DNA of 64,000 nucleotides from Colletes latitarsis (Eukaryota > Arthropoda > Insecta > Hymenoptera > Colletidae): assembly GCF_051014445.1 (NCBI RefSeq), contig NC_135142.1:10372001-10436000 (forward strand), read 5' to 3'. Each line of letters begins with the position of its first letter. The first letter of the stretch is position 1. Below, piece after piece: positions 21,291 through 35,652 of this stretch. The notes under the pieces are model-generated. The model worked only from the letters and a program-made list of their open reading frames with translations, was not told the origin of the DNA and ran no database searches. Made by a program: the position numbers and the translations under genes.

Positions 21291-23743
21291 TTGAATCACG
21301 CAGTAATGTGGGCCCACAAAGAAGCAGTCAATTAAACCTGATTTCGATCAATATTTTAGAGGATAACACCGGTTAGGTCTGGGTCAGGTCTGGGTTATGC
21401 CCGCATCTGGCTCATGATTATGCCTTCTTCGCATACTTGTTGGCCAGATCCTGGGTTTTTTTCGGGTTTGAATCACGTAGTAATGTGGTACCACACAGTA
21501 ACAGTCAATTAAACCTGGATTCGGCCAGTATTTTAGAGGATAACACCGGTTAGGTCTGGGTTAGGTCTGGGATATGCCCGCATCTGGCTCATGATTTTGC
21601 CTTCTTCGCATACTTGTTGGCCAGATCCTGGGTTTTTTTCGTGTTTGAATCACGTAGTAATGTGGTAACACACTGAAGCAGTCAATTAAACCTGGTTTCG
21701 ATCAATATTTTAGAGGATAACACCGGTTAGGTCTGGGTTAGGTCTGGGTTATGCCCGCATCTGGCTCATGATTATGCCTTCTTCGCATACTTGTTGGCCA
21801 GATCCTGGGTTCCTTCTGGTTTGAATCACGTAGTAATGTGGTACCACACAGTAACAGTCAATTAAACCTGGATTCGGTCAGTATTTTAGAGGATAACACC
21901 GGTTAGGTCTGGGTTAGGTCTGGGATGTGCGCGCATCTGGCTTATACTTTCGCCTTTTTCGCATACTTGTTGGCCAGATCCTGGGTTTTTTTCGTGTTTG
22001 AATCACGTAGTAATGTGGTACCACACTGAAGCAGTCAATTAAACCTGGTTTCGATCAATATTTTAGAGGATAACACCGGTTAGGTCTGGGTTAGGTCTGG
22101 GTTATGCCCGCATCTGGCTCATGATTATGCCTTCTTCGCATACTTGTTGGCCAGATCCTGGGTTTTTTTCGGGTTTGAATCACGTAGTAATGTGGTACCA
22201 CACAGTAACAGTCAATTAAACCTGGATTCGGCCAGTATTTTAGAGGATAACACCGGTTAGGTCTGGGTTAGGTCTGGGATATGCCCGCATCTGGCTCATG
22301 ATTTTGCCTTCTTCGCATACTTGTTGGCCAGATCCTGGGTTTTTTTCGTGTTTGAATCACGTAGTAATGTGGTAACACACTGAAGCAGTCAATTAAACCT
22401 GGTTTCGATCAATATTTTAGAGGATAACACCGGTTAGGTCTGGGTTAGGTCTGGGTTATGCCCGCATCTGGCTCATGATTATGCCTTCTTCGCATACTTG
22501 TTGGCCAGATCCTGGGTTCCTTCTGGTTTGAATCACGTAGTAATGTGGTACCACACAGTAACAGTCAATTAAACCTGGATTCGGTCAGTATTTTAGAGGA
22601 AAACACCGGTTAGGTCTGGGTTAGGTCTGGGATGTGCGCGCATCTGGCTTATACTTTCGCCTTTTTCGCATACTTGTTGGCCAGATCCTGGGTTTTTTTC
22701 GTGTTTAAATCACGCAGTAATGTGGGCCCACAAAGAAGCAGTCAATTAAACCTGATTTCGATGAATATTTTAGAGGATAACACCGGTTAGGTCTGGGTCA
22801 GGTCTGGGTTATGCCCGCATCTGGCTCATGATTATGCCTTCTTCGCATACTTGTTGGCCAGATCCTGGGTTTTTTTCGGGTTTGAATCACGTAGTAATGT
22901 GGTACCACACAGAAACAGTCAATTAAACCTGGATTCGGCCAGTATTTTAGAGGATAACACCGGTTAGGTCTGGGTTAGGTCTGGGATATGCCCGCATCTG
23001 GCTCATGATTTTGCCTTCTTCGCATACTTGTTGGCCAGATCCTGGGTTCCTTCTGGTTTGAATCACGTAGTAATGTGGTACCACACAGTAACAGTCAATT
23101 AAACCTGGATTCGATCAATATTTTAGAGGATAACACCGGTTAGGTCTGGGTCAGGTCTGGGTTATGCCCGCATCTGGCTCATGATTATGCCTTCTTCGCA
23201 TACTTGTTGGCCAGATCCTGGGTTTTTTTCGTGTTTGAATCACGTAGTAATGTGGTAACACACTGAAGCAGTCAATTAAACCTGGTTTCGATCAATATTT
23301 TAGAGGATAACACCGGTTAGGTCTGGGTTAGGTCTGGGTTATGCCCGCATCTGGCTCATGATTATGCCTTCTTCGCATACTTGTTGGCCAGATCCTGGGT
23401 TCCTTCTGGTTTGAATCACGTAGTAATGTGGTACCACACAGTAACAGTCAATTAAACCTGGATTCGGTCAGTATTTTAGAGGATAACACCGGTTAGGTCT
23501 GGGTTAGGTCTGGGATGTGCGCGCATCTGGCTTATACTTTCGCCTTTTTCGCATACTTGTTGGCCAGATCCTGGGTTTTTTTCGTGTTTGAATCACGTAG
23601 TAATGTGGTACCACACTGAAGCAGTCAATTAAACCTGGTTTCGATCAATATTTTAGAGGATAACACCGGTTAGGTCTTGGTTAGGTCTGGGTTATACCAG
23701 CATCTGGCTCATGATTTTGCCTTCTTCGCATACGTGTTGGCCA
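21291..23743 (+). repeat. 177-bp satellite array, 14 monomers, largest
   Basis: Starts at 21291, 21468, 21645, 21821, 21998, 22175, 22352, 22528, 22705, 22882, 23058, 23235, 23411 and 23588. Types read A B C D E/C B C D A' B D/A C D E; slashes mark monomers whose left and right parts match different types. The repeated B-C-D blocks and chimeric monomers are the signature of unequal exchange between misaligned monomers. Confidence 0.95.
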
Positions 23744-25320
23744 CGTGTTGACGATAAAACTGTAAGATAAAGGATGAATTAAGTTCCAAGTCCCTAAAAT
23801 TTTCCAAATCATAGATTTAAAAATGATTTAGATATTTACATGATTTTAGTGTGGGTATTTATACAAGTATGTAAATCTCTATTTATGCATAACATGTTAC
23901 CCCTAAATGGGCAAGTTAATGAATTATATACATGTTAATTGTATAATAATAACCCTTTGTTCCTCATAAAAATTCACAACTGAATTGCTATCATTCTAAA
24001 AAAATCCATCCCAAAATATATTATCAAAACTAGTAATAAATTATTTGAACAAGGTGATAACAGATTTGAAATATTTAATAAAATTTAAATACCAGATATT
24101 GATAGTATTAATAAAATATAATATTAATACTATTTTGACACTGTTATTTGATTTTAATATTAATTATAGATACTTTGATTATTGATTTATTAAAACATAA
24201 AGTTAATGAAGTCCCAGTAGATTATAAATATTTTAAAGAGCATGAATTAGCATAGAATTTCATAAAAAATTTGATGAGTGATAGAAGTAACTTGAATAAT
24301 CTGAATTTTGTAGCTTTTACTATATCTTTGGATATGGAATCACAGATTCATTTTATTAATAAAAATAGAGATAGTACTGATGATTTACTCAGACTCGTTA
24401 AAGTAAGTGGGCCAAGTGGGAAGAATATTAAGATAGATGGATAGATATTGGTAAAAGTATACTTCTTGTCCTTATATAGGAAATCTTTAATATTACAAAT
24501 AAACTCTTTCTGTAAAATCTTGAACTTATCATTATAATTTATAGAATTAAAGTCAACGCATCTAATAATGAAAGTGAACTGAAGTATTTTATAGACTTGT
24601 CAAGAACGTTTTTTGGTATATTCCTAGCAAACGACCCGTTCAACGATCGGGATGAGTTATACGTAATTCGATTCGTCTAATTCAGTATATTATTTCATTA
24701 GTATATGCATTTCATTATCTGCGGAAATTCGGTATTTTTACAAAGTAACTAAGTATTTTAAATATATTCTGATAGGTTCACAGGTGGAAACAAGTGACTG
24801 TCGTTACCTGTGTTCAAAATGCCAGCTAGTAAAATGCTAATTTGTTAACAATAACATTTGTTGAATGAAATTTCTGCTATTTCTGCAAATATCTCATTGA
24901 ATAAATCACCATCTTTCTATTATATATACATTTACTAAATACATAATGGCTCAGGTATCCAATGAAGTTACTCTTATTGGAAATATAAAATATTGATAGT
25001 ATTATATGTTAGAAAAAAGTGGTGTCTTCAATTTAATTCATGTAAGCATCAGTAATGAGATCTTGAAAATTGACGCTGTGATTAATTTTCAAATGGCCTC
25101 TGTGCCATTATTTCTACAACAAAATGTTGATTCATCAGTCTCTATCTACTCTACCCTTCCACAATTGCTGCGCAGTATTTTTATTTAATGTTAGTTATAT
25201 AATATATCACGACATTGCTCATAATTATACGTTAGCATATATGGTAATTTTAAAACAATATCTGTAACTGAGTTTGTTTTTAGAAAACCACGTTCTTTGC
25301 TTTTCAAATATCTTTATATA

Positions 25321-25682
25321 ATGCAATGGCTTTTAAAAACTAAGGGTATAAACATCTCACCGTAAACCGTAAATAGTTTACATTTTAAAGATCCAGAAAC
25401 AGGCGCTCATACGAATAAAACAGAAACTACGTGGAAGCATAGTAAACACTTTTTGCCTGAATATTGTCGGTTAGTATTTGCAGTTCCACACGTTTTTTAA
25501 TATGTTTTTCTAACATATAATACAAAATAATAAATATTATATTTTCTATTTTCAGCAAAAAAGATAATTTCATTGGGTACTTAAGCCATTACGTGTTTTA
25601 TAAACCTTCCAAGCAAGGAAAGGATGATTTATTTAATCAGTTCTTAAAAGAAATTTCAGAAATTTCATTTGATGATGATTGA
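25321..25682 (+). pseudogene. Merlin/IS1595-like transposase remnant, copy 3
   Basis: Same two exons (25321-25469 and 25556-25682), intron and TAA as in copy 1. Confidence 0.78.
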
Positions 25683-25988
25683 TTCTGTAAAAAATCAAAA
25701 TATACCAGACTTAGATGATAATGAAATTTAATAATAAAAACAAGTTAAGCCAACGTACTGCGTGCAATAGTAATTTACTATATATTGTAAACACTGTCAG
25801 CGGCGGGGAGACATTTTTTACTGTTGCTGCATGTACTGTCTACATACCTGGTTTTAATACTGTCCACCTGACCGACTCGTGGAAGTTCTATGCCTAAAAA
25901 AATGATTTTTATGCATCATACAAATTCTTCTACAAATTCCCATTTGACAATGTAGAATAGATCCAATTAGATAAATTATTTATAATTT

Positions 25989-27519
25989 TTAAAATGAACA
26001 TAGCAACGATTTAATGTTAATCATTACATTACCAATCTTTCCAGATATTAGTTTAAAACCATCACCAACTTTAATATCAACCGGGTTTTGTAGATTTTTG
26101 GATTCATAAAAGTACTCATCTGTGTTTATTATGTGATCTGAGCAACCACTATCTAGTAGCCATTTAATATTTCTACTTCTTCTATTTTGCTACTTTTCAT
26201 TACTTCAACCTTGAATGAATTGTAATTTCTACTGTCATCTAGACTCGAATTTCCAGCCACTTTTCTATCGTGTCTATTTTGTATATGTTTGAAAAGGTTG
26301 CCTTTTGTAATAATTATTAAAGTTTTCTGGGCAGTAACGTTGGATGTGCCCTGACTTATTACACTGACTTAACATACCGCTTCAGTAGTCGTTGCACTGC
26401 TATGCTGATTATCCTTTGAATTGAGATACTTGTTCTGATTGCGTTGTACGTGTCGAAACCTATGACCTCTAGGATTTTTAGTTAAATTTGAACTAAACGT
26501 GCGAGTGTAATTTCTGCTGTACTCAAAGTAGTAACTTTTACCGTTTCTCTTTTGATACTCTAACAGTAATTTAGATTTTACATACTCAACTGTTTTCTCC
26601 TTCGTTGGCAGTGCATCAATAATATCAACAATACGTGAGAAGTTAACGTTAATAACAGATAATTCAATTTATCCTCTTCATTCACAGTCTCACCAGTATT
26701 TTTGAGCCTATTTATATGCGTTTCAAATTCGTTAAAGAAGTCACTTGGATTTTCACCTTCTTTCATTTTTAATTCTAACAATCTTCTTTTACACAATAGC
26801 TTTACTGCACTGTTTTTAACTAGATAAATTTCGTCAAGCTTTGCAATCATATTTTTCGCAGTCGTTTCTGATATTATTAATTCTAACTGAGTGTTTGAAA
26901 TACTGTTTACGATGTAACTTTTTGCTTTAATTTCCTTTTTTATTCCAATCTTCGACTCTTATTTCAGCCGGTCTTTCATCATGTAGAATAACCTCGTTAC
27001 AGTCTTTCATTTCTAAAAATAAATTTAGCCTGAATTTCCAGTTCCATAAAATATTTGTAACATGAAATCGTCCTTTTTTTCACTTGCCATGCTTCTATCT
27101 TAGGTTATCTTCCTTTCACAACTAAATTTCTTTTCTTTACTGTTAACGAACAAACCACGGACCTCTGCTACCATGTTAAAATACTGTTTATATTATTTAT
27201 TATAATGAATCTTGTTACAAAACAAACACACTTATTTTCCATTGTGAAAAGAAAACTTAAAAACTAAAAGAACATTCCTCGACGTGTGCTTCTCTCACAA
27301 ACACACACACACACTCCTAAACACTAAAGAAACTAACGAATTTTAAGTCATATTTCTAACAATAACAGTAACAGTTTATAAAAAAATAACGAATTTCCAC
27401 AGATGCATAGAAATGCATATCAATAATGTACTGAATTAGGCGAATCGAATAATGTATAACTCACCCCGATCCGTGAACGGGCCTAGCGTTTGCTAGGAAT
27501 GTTCCATAACTTTTCAACA
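25989..27519 (-). mobile_element. Copia-type LTR plus gag-protease remnant, copy 3
   Basis: LTR at 27174-27519, primer site 27162-27173, decayed gag-protease 25989-27090. It carries C in 'gttttctcc' near 26597, shared with copies 4-6 but not 1-2. Confidence 0.8.
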
Positions 27520-28059
27520 AAGTCTAAAATTTTTCCCAAGGGTTTTTGAATACCTATACACTGTATAGATATCCTGTTTCCTTCAACCGAACGACACGTG
27601 TCCCTAAAAAATATATTTTTAAAGTAAGTCGGTCAAGTAGGAAGAATATTCAGATATTTAAGAATATGAATGTATTGGTAAAAATATCCATTCCTCTTAC
27701 CTTTATGTCCTGTGTATTGGATAATATAGATTTACATACTTTTACCGCTGAATTCGAAATTCTGAACTAAACATAGGTACAGGACTCGTCAAAACCGTTT
27801 TTCATTCTTTTTATAGTTTTATCTGTTTTCCAAAAAACAACCAATTAAATTAAGTTGCAAGAATGCAAAAGCGATAAAACTTACAGAGGCTTTAAATGTT
27901 TACTTAAGACTTTGCCTTTTGTAAAAACCGGCGATATTGACTGTGTGTGTGTGTGTGTAAATCGTCGTACGTTCGTGCCCGGTGCAGTAAAACACGTGCA
28001 TCGATCTAAGTTACGTACGTTCCTCACGTGCCACTTTCTCAATCTATACTTTTAAATAA

Positions 28060-28207
28060 AAATTTTCGATGAGGTGCATTTGTAGCTATTACGTGTAGCA
28101 TCATGAGCAAACGCTTAGAAAATCACTCCTACTCCTCATTTGGACAGAATTTTTACTTTCATGATTATAGCGAAAAGTCGTTTTCCTGCTCGGGGAACAC
28201 ATATGTA
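28060..28207 (+). repeat. Lone diverged 148-bp satellite monomer, copy 3
   Basis: Same monomer as at 8207-8354, with the gcaaacgctt variant shared with copy 4. Confidence 0.88.
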
Positions 28208-29586
28208 CAGGGTGTTCGGCCACCCCTGGGAAAAATTTTAATGGGGGATTCTAGATGCCAAAATACGAAAATACAGACGAAAATCAAGAATACCAATTTG
28301 TTGATAGAGGCTACGTTAAAAAGTTATTAACAATTAAACTAAAAAATTTCAAATCGTTCTGGAAAAATTGTTATCGGTTGCGGGAGTCAATTACAATCAT
28401 TTTTGGTGAATACACATACCTCCGAAATCTTACCCACTTTCGAGATAAAAATTCGAGAATGTGTGAAATTTGTTCGATGGAAAAGAAAAATTTCAAATCG
28501 TTTTGGAAAAATTATCTTCGGTTGCGGGGGTTACTTACAACCATTTTGGGTGAATCGTCATATCCCCCTAATCATGCGCATTTTCGAGAAAGAAATTCAG
28601 TACGGGCGGAACTTTAAACGTTAACAACTTTTTAATAAAGCCTCCATTAACAAATTGGTATTCTTGATTTTCGTCTTACTTTGGTCTCTAGAATCCCCTG
28701 GGAGAAATTGTAATGGGAGATTCTAGAGGTTAAAGTAGAACGAAAATCAAGAATACCAATTTGTTGATGGAGTAATACGATACTAAACAAAGTTATTGAC
28801 GTTTAAAGTTCCGCTCTTACTTTCGAATTTTTTTCTCGAAAATGCGCAGGATTTCGTATGTGGTATGTCTATTCACCGAAAATAATTGTAATTGACCCCC
28901 GAAACCGAAAGTAATTTTTTCAGAACGATTTGAAATTTTCTTTTTCTTTCGTCGAAAAATTTAGGCACTGCCTGTCGATTTTTCTTAAAAATTCCTTTCT
29001 GATTTTTATTCAGTTTGTAAAATAGTTGTTTAATAATACTCTTTGTGTAGGTACCCATGAGCTCTACTCGCGAAAAAAAAACGTTTCATTGGAATATATT
29101 CACTATTCACTATATCAGTAGGAGTTGCGGGGGCTGTTTGAAAATTTGACCAGTTATATGGGATTTTTCTCACTTTACGGGGTCAAGGAACAACTTTTCC
29201 AACATCTCTACATATTCTCCATTAAAATATGCGTTGTGTTGCTGTTTGAAACATTAAAATCGTTCGATCCGGCTGTCGACCAAAAAAAAAAAATGCTTGT
29301 TACTGACCCCTGCAACGAAAACTAATTCTTCCAAGACGATTCGAAATTCTTTTTTACTTGAATTTTTTTTGTCGAAACTGAGTAGGATTTCGGGGGTACG
29401 ATTCTAACTGACCTCCGCGACCAACAATAATTTTTTCAGAACGATTTGAAATTTTTTTATTTAATGTTATTAATAACTACTTTTTAACGAAACCTCAGTC
29501 GAAAAATTGATATTCTTAATTTTCGTCTTATTTTGGCTTCTAGAATCTCCCATTAAAATTTTTCCCAGGTGTGGCCAAACACCCTG
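28208..29586. mobile_element. Compound CAGGGTGTT-type inverted-repeat element, third complete copy
   Basis: Same 1379-bp block, with internal hairpin at 28641-28772. It has the 'cgggagtc' variant near 28385 that is shared with the next copy. Confidence 0.8.
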
Positions 29587-29650
29587 TATATATTAAATCA
29601 ATATTAATGAAATTACACCTTGACCGAATTCATTTCAATCCCCACACTAA

Positions 29651-30859
29651 TACATATATTGTGTGTATGTACCATAAATGGTCGAGAATGGAGTCACCTT
29701 TCCTATACTGGTATTATTAGATGGTCGCAGGTCCTGCATAAATTTCAATTTACATAATTTTTGTTTTGAGTAAACTCATTTTACTTTTTTGTATATTATT
29801 ACCTAATGCAACTCATATTTTCCAGCCATGCGATGTAGGAATATTTAGACGATTAAAAGTTGCATGGCGAAGGGTAGTGCAGGAACATAGACAAAGTACG
29901 TAGGTAGACTAAACCCATTACGAAGGTGAATTTCGCACCAATATATCATACCATATATAAATTCCATGAAGAAGGAAATGCTTTTAAAGCTTGTGGTGGC
30001 CTATGACCGTTTAACTCAAATACAATTTACTAGACAAAACGTATTTCAGAAAGAAGAAAATAAATTAGAATTCATGTCGCCAGATGAAACTGACATCAAT
30101 GACAGCAATATAGGTAGTTTTACATAGCATTCAAGAGCATATTCCAGATGATCTGAGAGGGGAACAATTTTCTTTTCTATATAGAAAATATTAAAATACA
30201 ATCGGGACACAACTAAGACACAACACAAGACACAACTCGCAGAGAGAAAGCACTGCTGATGTTCAACGCAGTGCAGTTCATAGTAACAGTAAAACCAATA
30301 CCAGTGTAGAAGACTAATTTAACAACGTTTCGCTAGAAGAAACTAATATATGATATACTGATCATTAATTAACTTTAATATTTCATGACAATGATGCTTT
30401 TACTTTTTTCTAATGGGAATTGTTTTGTTTCCGATGGTACTGAAATCAAACTACATTAATTCTACAACGTTACTTTACTTATTTTCTCGTAAAGACAAAG
30501 ATTCTTCAGAATCTATTCTGGATAAACATTATCAACATTATCAAAAGATTGAAAAAACAACAAAGAAAAGAAAAGAAAAGAAAAGAAAAGAAATATAGAA
30601 AGAGTGTGTGCAATCAAAGTTACATCAAAGACATGAAAATAGGCTCAGCTTGAAAAAATAGAAGCAATTGATAACCAGGAAAAAGAAAAACAAAGAATGA
30701 AAGAAGAACGATTAGAAAAGAAAAAAACAAGCCGAGAAATTAAAAGAAGAAAAGCTATTGAAAAAAGAAAGAAAAACAGAAAAATGAAAAGGAAAAGGAG
30801 AAAGAAAAGCAAGACGAAGAGAAGGAGAAATGTAAAACTCAAACTAAAAATAAAAATAA
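29651..30859 (+). pseudogene. Pogo/Tigger-like transposase remnant, copy 4
   Basis: Same decayed block and same breaks as at 1017-2225; no difference that changes its interpretation. Confidence 0.75.
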
Positions 30860-31308
30860 AGTTAAGAACGTGAAAAGAAAATAATAAATAATATTATTGT
30901 GTTGTTTTTACAGGGTGAATGTAGTAACTGAACCAGGTGGTTATGACTATGCAACATTTTTATTAGCATCTTTTTCAAACTCCACTTGGAACAACACTGT
31001 ACGTATGTATGTATGGGATTATCAGGAACCGTGTTTGTTCGTTAATCGGCACACTCGTATTTATTTCGTTAAACACAGTCACACCTACTACGTACTTTTC
31101 TTCAATCTTTCTCTCTTCCGTGCTGTCTTTTCTCGCTTTCTGGGTTATTCACCCATCAGCTGTTCGGCCGTACGCTCGCCGCGTGTTGACGGCTTTTTCG
31201 GCGGTAACCGTCTTCGCTCGTGCAAGCTCGTGGACAGCGAACGATTCGCTGTACGGCCAAAAATTCGTGCGCGATTTAATAATTTTCAACTGCACGGTTC
31301 CCTACATA

Positions 31309-31987
31309 CAGGGTGTTCGGCCATCCATGGGAAAAATTTTAATGGGGGATTCTAGAGGTAAAAATAAGACGAAAATCAAGAATACCAATTAGTTGATGGA
31401 GGCACTGTTAAAAAGTTATTAATGTTTAAAGTTCCGCTCGTACTGAATTTTTTTCTCGAAAATGCGCAAGATTTCGGGGGTATGTCTATACATAAAAAAT
31501 GATTGTCACCGACCCTCGCAACTGAAAATAATTTTTCACAGAACGATTTGAAATCTTTTTTTTTCATCGAAAAATATAGGCACCCGATTAGATTTTCGGT
31601 AAGGAATTTTTTCCTCGAAAGTGCGTAGGATTTCGGGGGTATGTGTAATGACCAAAAATGATTGTAATTGACCCCTGCAACCGAAAATAATTTTTTTAGA
31701 AAAATTTTTGAAAAATTTGTTTTTCGCCGAAAAATATCAACACATACTCGAATTTTTTTCTCGAAACTGAGTAGGATTTCGAATATATGTCTATTCACTG
31801 AAAATGCTTGTAATTGACCTCCGCAGCCGAAAATAATTTTTCCGGAACGATTTGAAATTTTTGAATTTAATTGTTAATAACTTTTTAACGAAGCCTCCAT
31901 CAACAAATTGGTATTCTTGATTTTCGTCTTAGTTTGGCCTCTAGAATCTCCTATTAAAATGTTTCTCAGGGCTGGCCGAACACCCTG
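31309..31987. mobile_element. CAGGGTGTT-type element, copy 4
   Basis: Same 679-bp element and TA flanks as at 2675-3353. Confidence 0.85.
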
Positions 31988-32014
31988 TATACTACTATGT
32001 TGGTTTGTTCCGGT

Positions 32015-33407
32015 TTGAATCACGCAGTAATGTGGGCCCACAAAGAAGCAGTCAATTAAACCTGATTTCGATCAATATTTTAGAGGATAACACCGGTTAG
32101 GTCTGGGTCAGGTCTGGGTTATGCCCGCATCTGGCTCATGATTATGCCTTCTTCGCATACTTGTTGGCCAGATCCTGGGTTTTTTTCGGGTTTGAATCAC
32201 GTAGTAATGTGGTACCACACAGTAACAGTCAATTAAACCTGGATTCGGCCAGTATTTTAGAGGATAACACCGGTTAGGTCTGGGTTAGGTCTGGGATATG
32301 CCCGCATCTGGCTCATGATTTTGCCTTCTTCGCATACTTGTTGGCCAGATCCTGGGTTTTTTTCGTGTTTGAATCACGTAGTAATGTGGTACCACACTGA
32401 AGCAGTCAATTAAACCTGGTTTCGATCAATATTTTAGAGGATAACACCGGTTAGGTCTGGGTCAGGTCTGGGTTATGCCCGCATCTGGCTCATGATTATG
32501 CCTTCTTCGCATACTTGTTGGCCAGATCCTGGGTTTTTTTCGGGTTTGAATCACGTAGTAATGTGGTACCACACAGAAACAGTCAATTAAACCTGGATTC
32601 GGCCAGTATTTTAGAGGATAACACCGGTTAGGTCTGGGTTAGGTCTGGGATATGCCCGCATCTGGCTCATGATTTTGCCTTCTTCGCATACTTGTTGGCC
32701 AGATCCTGGGTTCCTTCTGGTTTGAATCACGTAGTAATGTGGTACCACACAGTAACAGTCAATTAAACCTGGATTCGATCAATATTTTAGAGGATAACAC
32801 CGGTTAGGTCTGGGTCAGGTCTGGGTTATGCCCGCATCTGGCTCATGATTATGCCTTCTTCGCATACTTGTTGGCCAGATCCTGGGTTTTTTTCGTGTTT
32901 GAATCACGTAGTAATGTGGTAACACACTGAAGCAGTCAATTAAACCTGGTTTCGATCAATATTTTAGAGGATAACACCGGTTAGGTCTGGGTTAGGTCTG
33001 GGTTATGCCCGCATCTGGCTCATGATTATGCCTTCTTCGCATACTTGTTGGCCAGATCCTGGGTTCCTTCTGGTTTGAATCACGTAGTAATGTGGTACCA
33101 CACAGTAACAGTCAATTAAACCTGGATTCGGTCAGTATTTTAGACGATAACACCGGTTAGGTCTGGGTTAGGTCTGGGATGTGCGCGCATCTGGCTTATA
33201 CTTTCGCCTTTTTCGCATACTTGTTGGCCAGATCTTGGGTTTTTTTCGTGTTTGAATCACGTAGTAATGTGGTAACACACTGAAGCAGTCAATTAAACCT
33301 GGTTTCGATCAATATTTTAGAGGATAACACCGGTTAGGTCTTGGTTAGGTCTGGGTTATACCAGCATCTGGCTCATGATTTTGCCTTCTTCGCATACGTG
33401 TTGGCCA
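32015..33407 (+). repeat. 177-bp satellite array, 8 monomers
   Basis: Starts at 32015, 32192, 32369, 32546, 32722, 32899, 33075 and 33252; types A B E/A B D/A C D E. The fourth monomer has 'cacagaaacag', otherwise seen only in the tenth monomer of the copy 3 array. The run B, D/A, C, D, E matches the end of the copy 3 array. Confidence 0.95.
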
Positions 33408-34984
33408 CGTGTTGACGATAAAACTGTAAGATAAAGGATGAATTAAGTTCCAAGTCCCTAAAATTTTCCAAATCATAGATTTAAAAATGATTTAGATATT
33501 TACATGATTTTAGTGTGGGTATTTATACAAGTATGTAAATCTCTATTTATGCATAACATGTTACCCCTAAATGGGCAAGTTAATGAATTATATACATGTT
33601 AATTGTATAATAATAACCCTCTGTTCCTCATAAAAATTCACAACTGAATTGCTATCATTCTAAAAAAATCCATCCCAAAATATATTATCAAAACTAGTAA
33701 TAAATTATTTGAACAAGGTGATAACAGATTTGAAATATTTAATAAAATTTAAATACCAGATATTGATAGTATTAATAAAATATAATATTAATACTATTTT
33801 GACACTGTTATTTGATTTTAATATTAATTATAGATACTTTGATTATTGATTTATTAAAACATAAAGTTAATGAAGTCCCAGTAGATTATAAATATTTTAA
33901 AGAGCATGAATTAGCATAGAATTTCATAAAAAATTTGATGAGTGATAGAAGTAACTTGAATAATCTGAATTTTGTAGCTTTTACTATATCTTTGGATATG
34001 GAATCACAGATTCATTTTATTAATAAAAATAGAGATAGTACTGATGATTTACTCAGACTCGTTAAAGTAAGTGGGCCAAGTGGGAAGAATATTAAGATAG
34101 ATGGATAGATATTGGTAAAAGTATACTTCTTGTCCTTATATAGGAAATCTTTAATATTACAAATAAACTCTTTCTGTAAAATCTTGAACTTATCATTATA
34201 ATTTATAGAATTAAAGTCAACGCATCTAATAATGAAAGTGAACTGAAGTATTTTATAGACTTGTCAAGAACGTTTTTTGGTATATTCCTAGCAAACGACC
34301 CGTTCAACGATCGGGATGAGTTATACGTAATTCGATTCGTCTAATTCAGTATATTATTTCATTAGTATATGCATTTCATTATCTGCGGAAATTCGGTATT
34401 TTTACAAAGTAACTAAGTATTTTAAATATATTCTGATAGGTTCACAGGTGGAAACAAGTGACTGTCGTTACCTGTGTTCAAAATGCCAGCTAGTAAAATG
34501 CTAATTTGTTAACAATAACATTTGTTGAATGAAATTTCTGCTATTTCTGCAAATATCTCATTGAATAAATCACCATCTTTCTATTATATATACATTTACT
34601 AAATACATAATGGCTCAGGTATCCAATGAAGTTACTCTTATTGGAAATATAAAATATTGATAGTATTATATGTTAGAAAAAAGTGGTGTCTTCAATTTAA
34701 TTCATGTAAGCATCAGTAATGAGATCTTGAAAATTGACGCTGTGATTAATTTTCAAATGGCCTCTGTGCCATTATTTCTACAACAAAATGTTGATTCATC
34801 AGTCTCTATCTACTCTACCCTTCCACAATTGCTGCGCAGTATTTTTATTTAATGTTAGTTATATAATATATCACGACATTGCTCATAATTATACGTTAGC
34901 ATATATGGTAATTTTAAAACAATATCTGTAACTGAGTTTGTTTTTAGAAAACCACGTTCTTTGCTTTTCAAATATCTTTATATA

Positions 34985-35346
34985 ATGCAATGGCTTTTAA
35001 AAACTAAGGGTATAAACATCTCACCGTAAACCGTAAATAGTTTACATTTTAAAGATCCAGAAACAGGCGCTCATACGAATAAAACAGAAACTACGTGGAA
35101 GCATAGTAAACACTTTTTGCCTGAATATTGTCGGTTAGTATTTGCAGTTCCACACGTTTTTTAATATGTTTTTCTAACATATAATACAAAATAATAAATA
35201 TTATATTTTCTATTTTCAGCAAAAAAGATAATTTCATTGGGTACTTAAGCCATTACGTGTTTTATAAACCTTCCAAGCAAGGAAAGGATGATTTATTTAA
35301 TCAGTTCTTAAAAGAAATTTCAGAAATTTCATTTGATGATGATTGA
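34985..35346 (+). pseudogene. Merlin/IS1595-like transposase remnant, copy 4
   Basis: Same two exons (34985-35133 and 35220-35346), intron and TAA as in copy 1. Confidence 0.78.
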
Positions 35347-35652
35347 TTCTGTAAAAAATCAAAATATACCAGACTTAGATGATAATGAAATTTAATAATA
35401 AAAACAAGTTAAGCCAACGTACTGCGTGCAATAGTAATTTACTATATATTGTAAACACTGTCAGCGGCGGGGAGACATTTTTTACTGTTGCTGCATGTAC
35501 TGTCTACATACCTGGTTTTAATACTGTCCACCTGACCGACTCGTGGAAGTTCTATGCCTAAAAAAATGATTTTTATGCATCATACAAATTCTTCTACAAA
35601 TTCCCATTTGACAATGTAGAATAGATCCAATTAGATAAATTATTTATAATTT

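Larger units (their letters stand above)
17911..28634 (+). repeat. Macrosatellite copy 3 (10724 bp)
   Basis: Third tandem copy, with an 8271-bp core and the largest 177-bp array (14 monomers). It shares with copy 4 the variants 'gcaaacgctt' (near 28115) and 'cgggagtc' (near 28385), which are absent from copies 1, 2 and 5. Copies 3 and 4 are therefore sister copies or have exchanged sequence. A private G near 18276 (ttcggat) lies in the compound inverted-repeat element. Confidence 0.97.
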
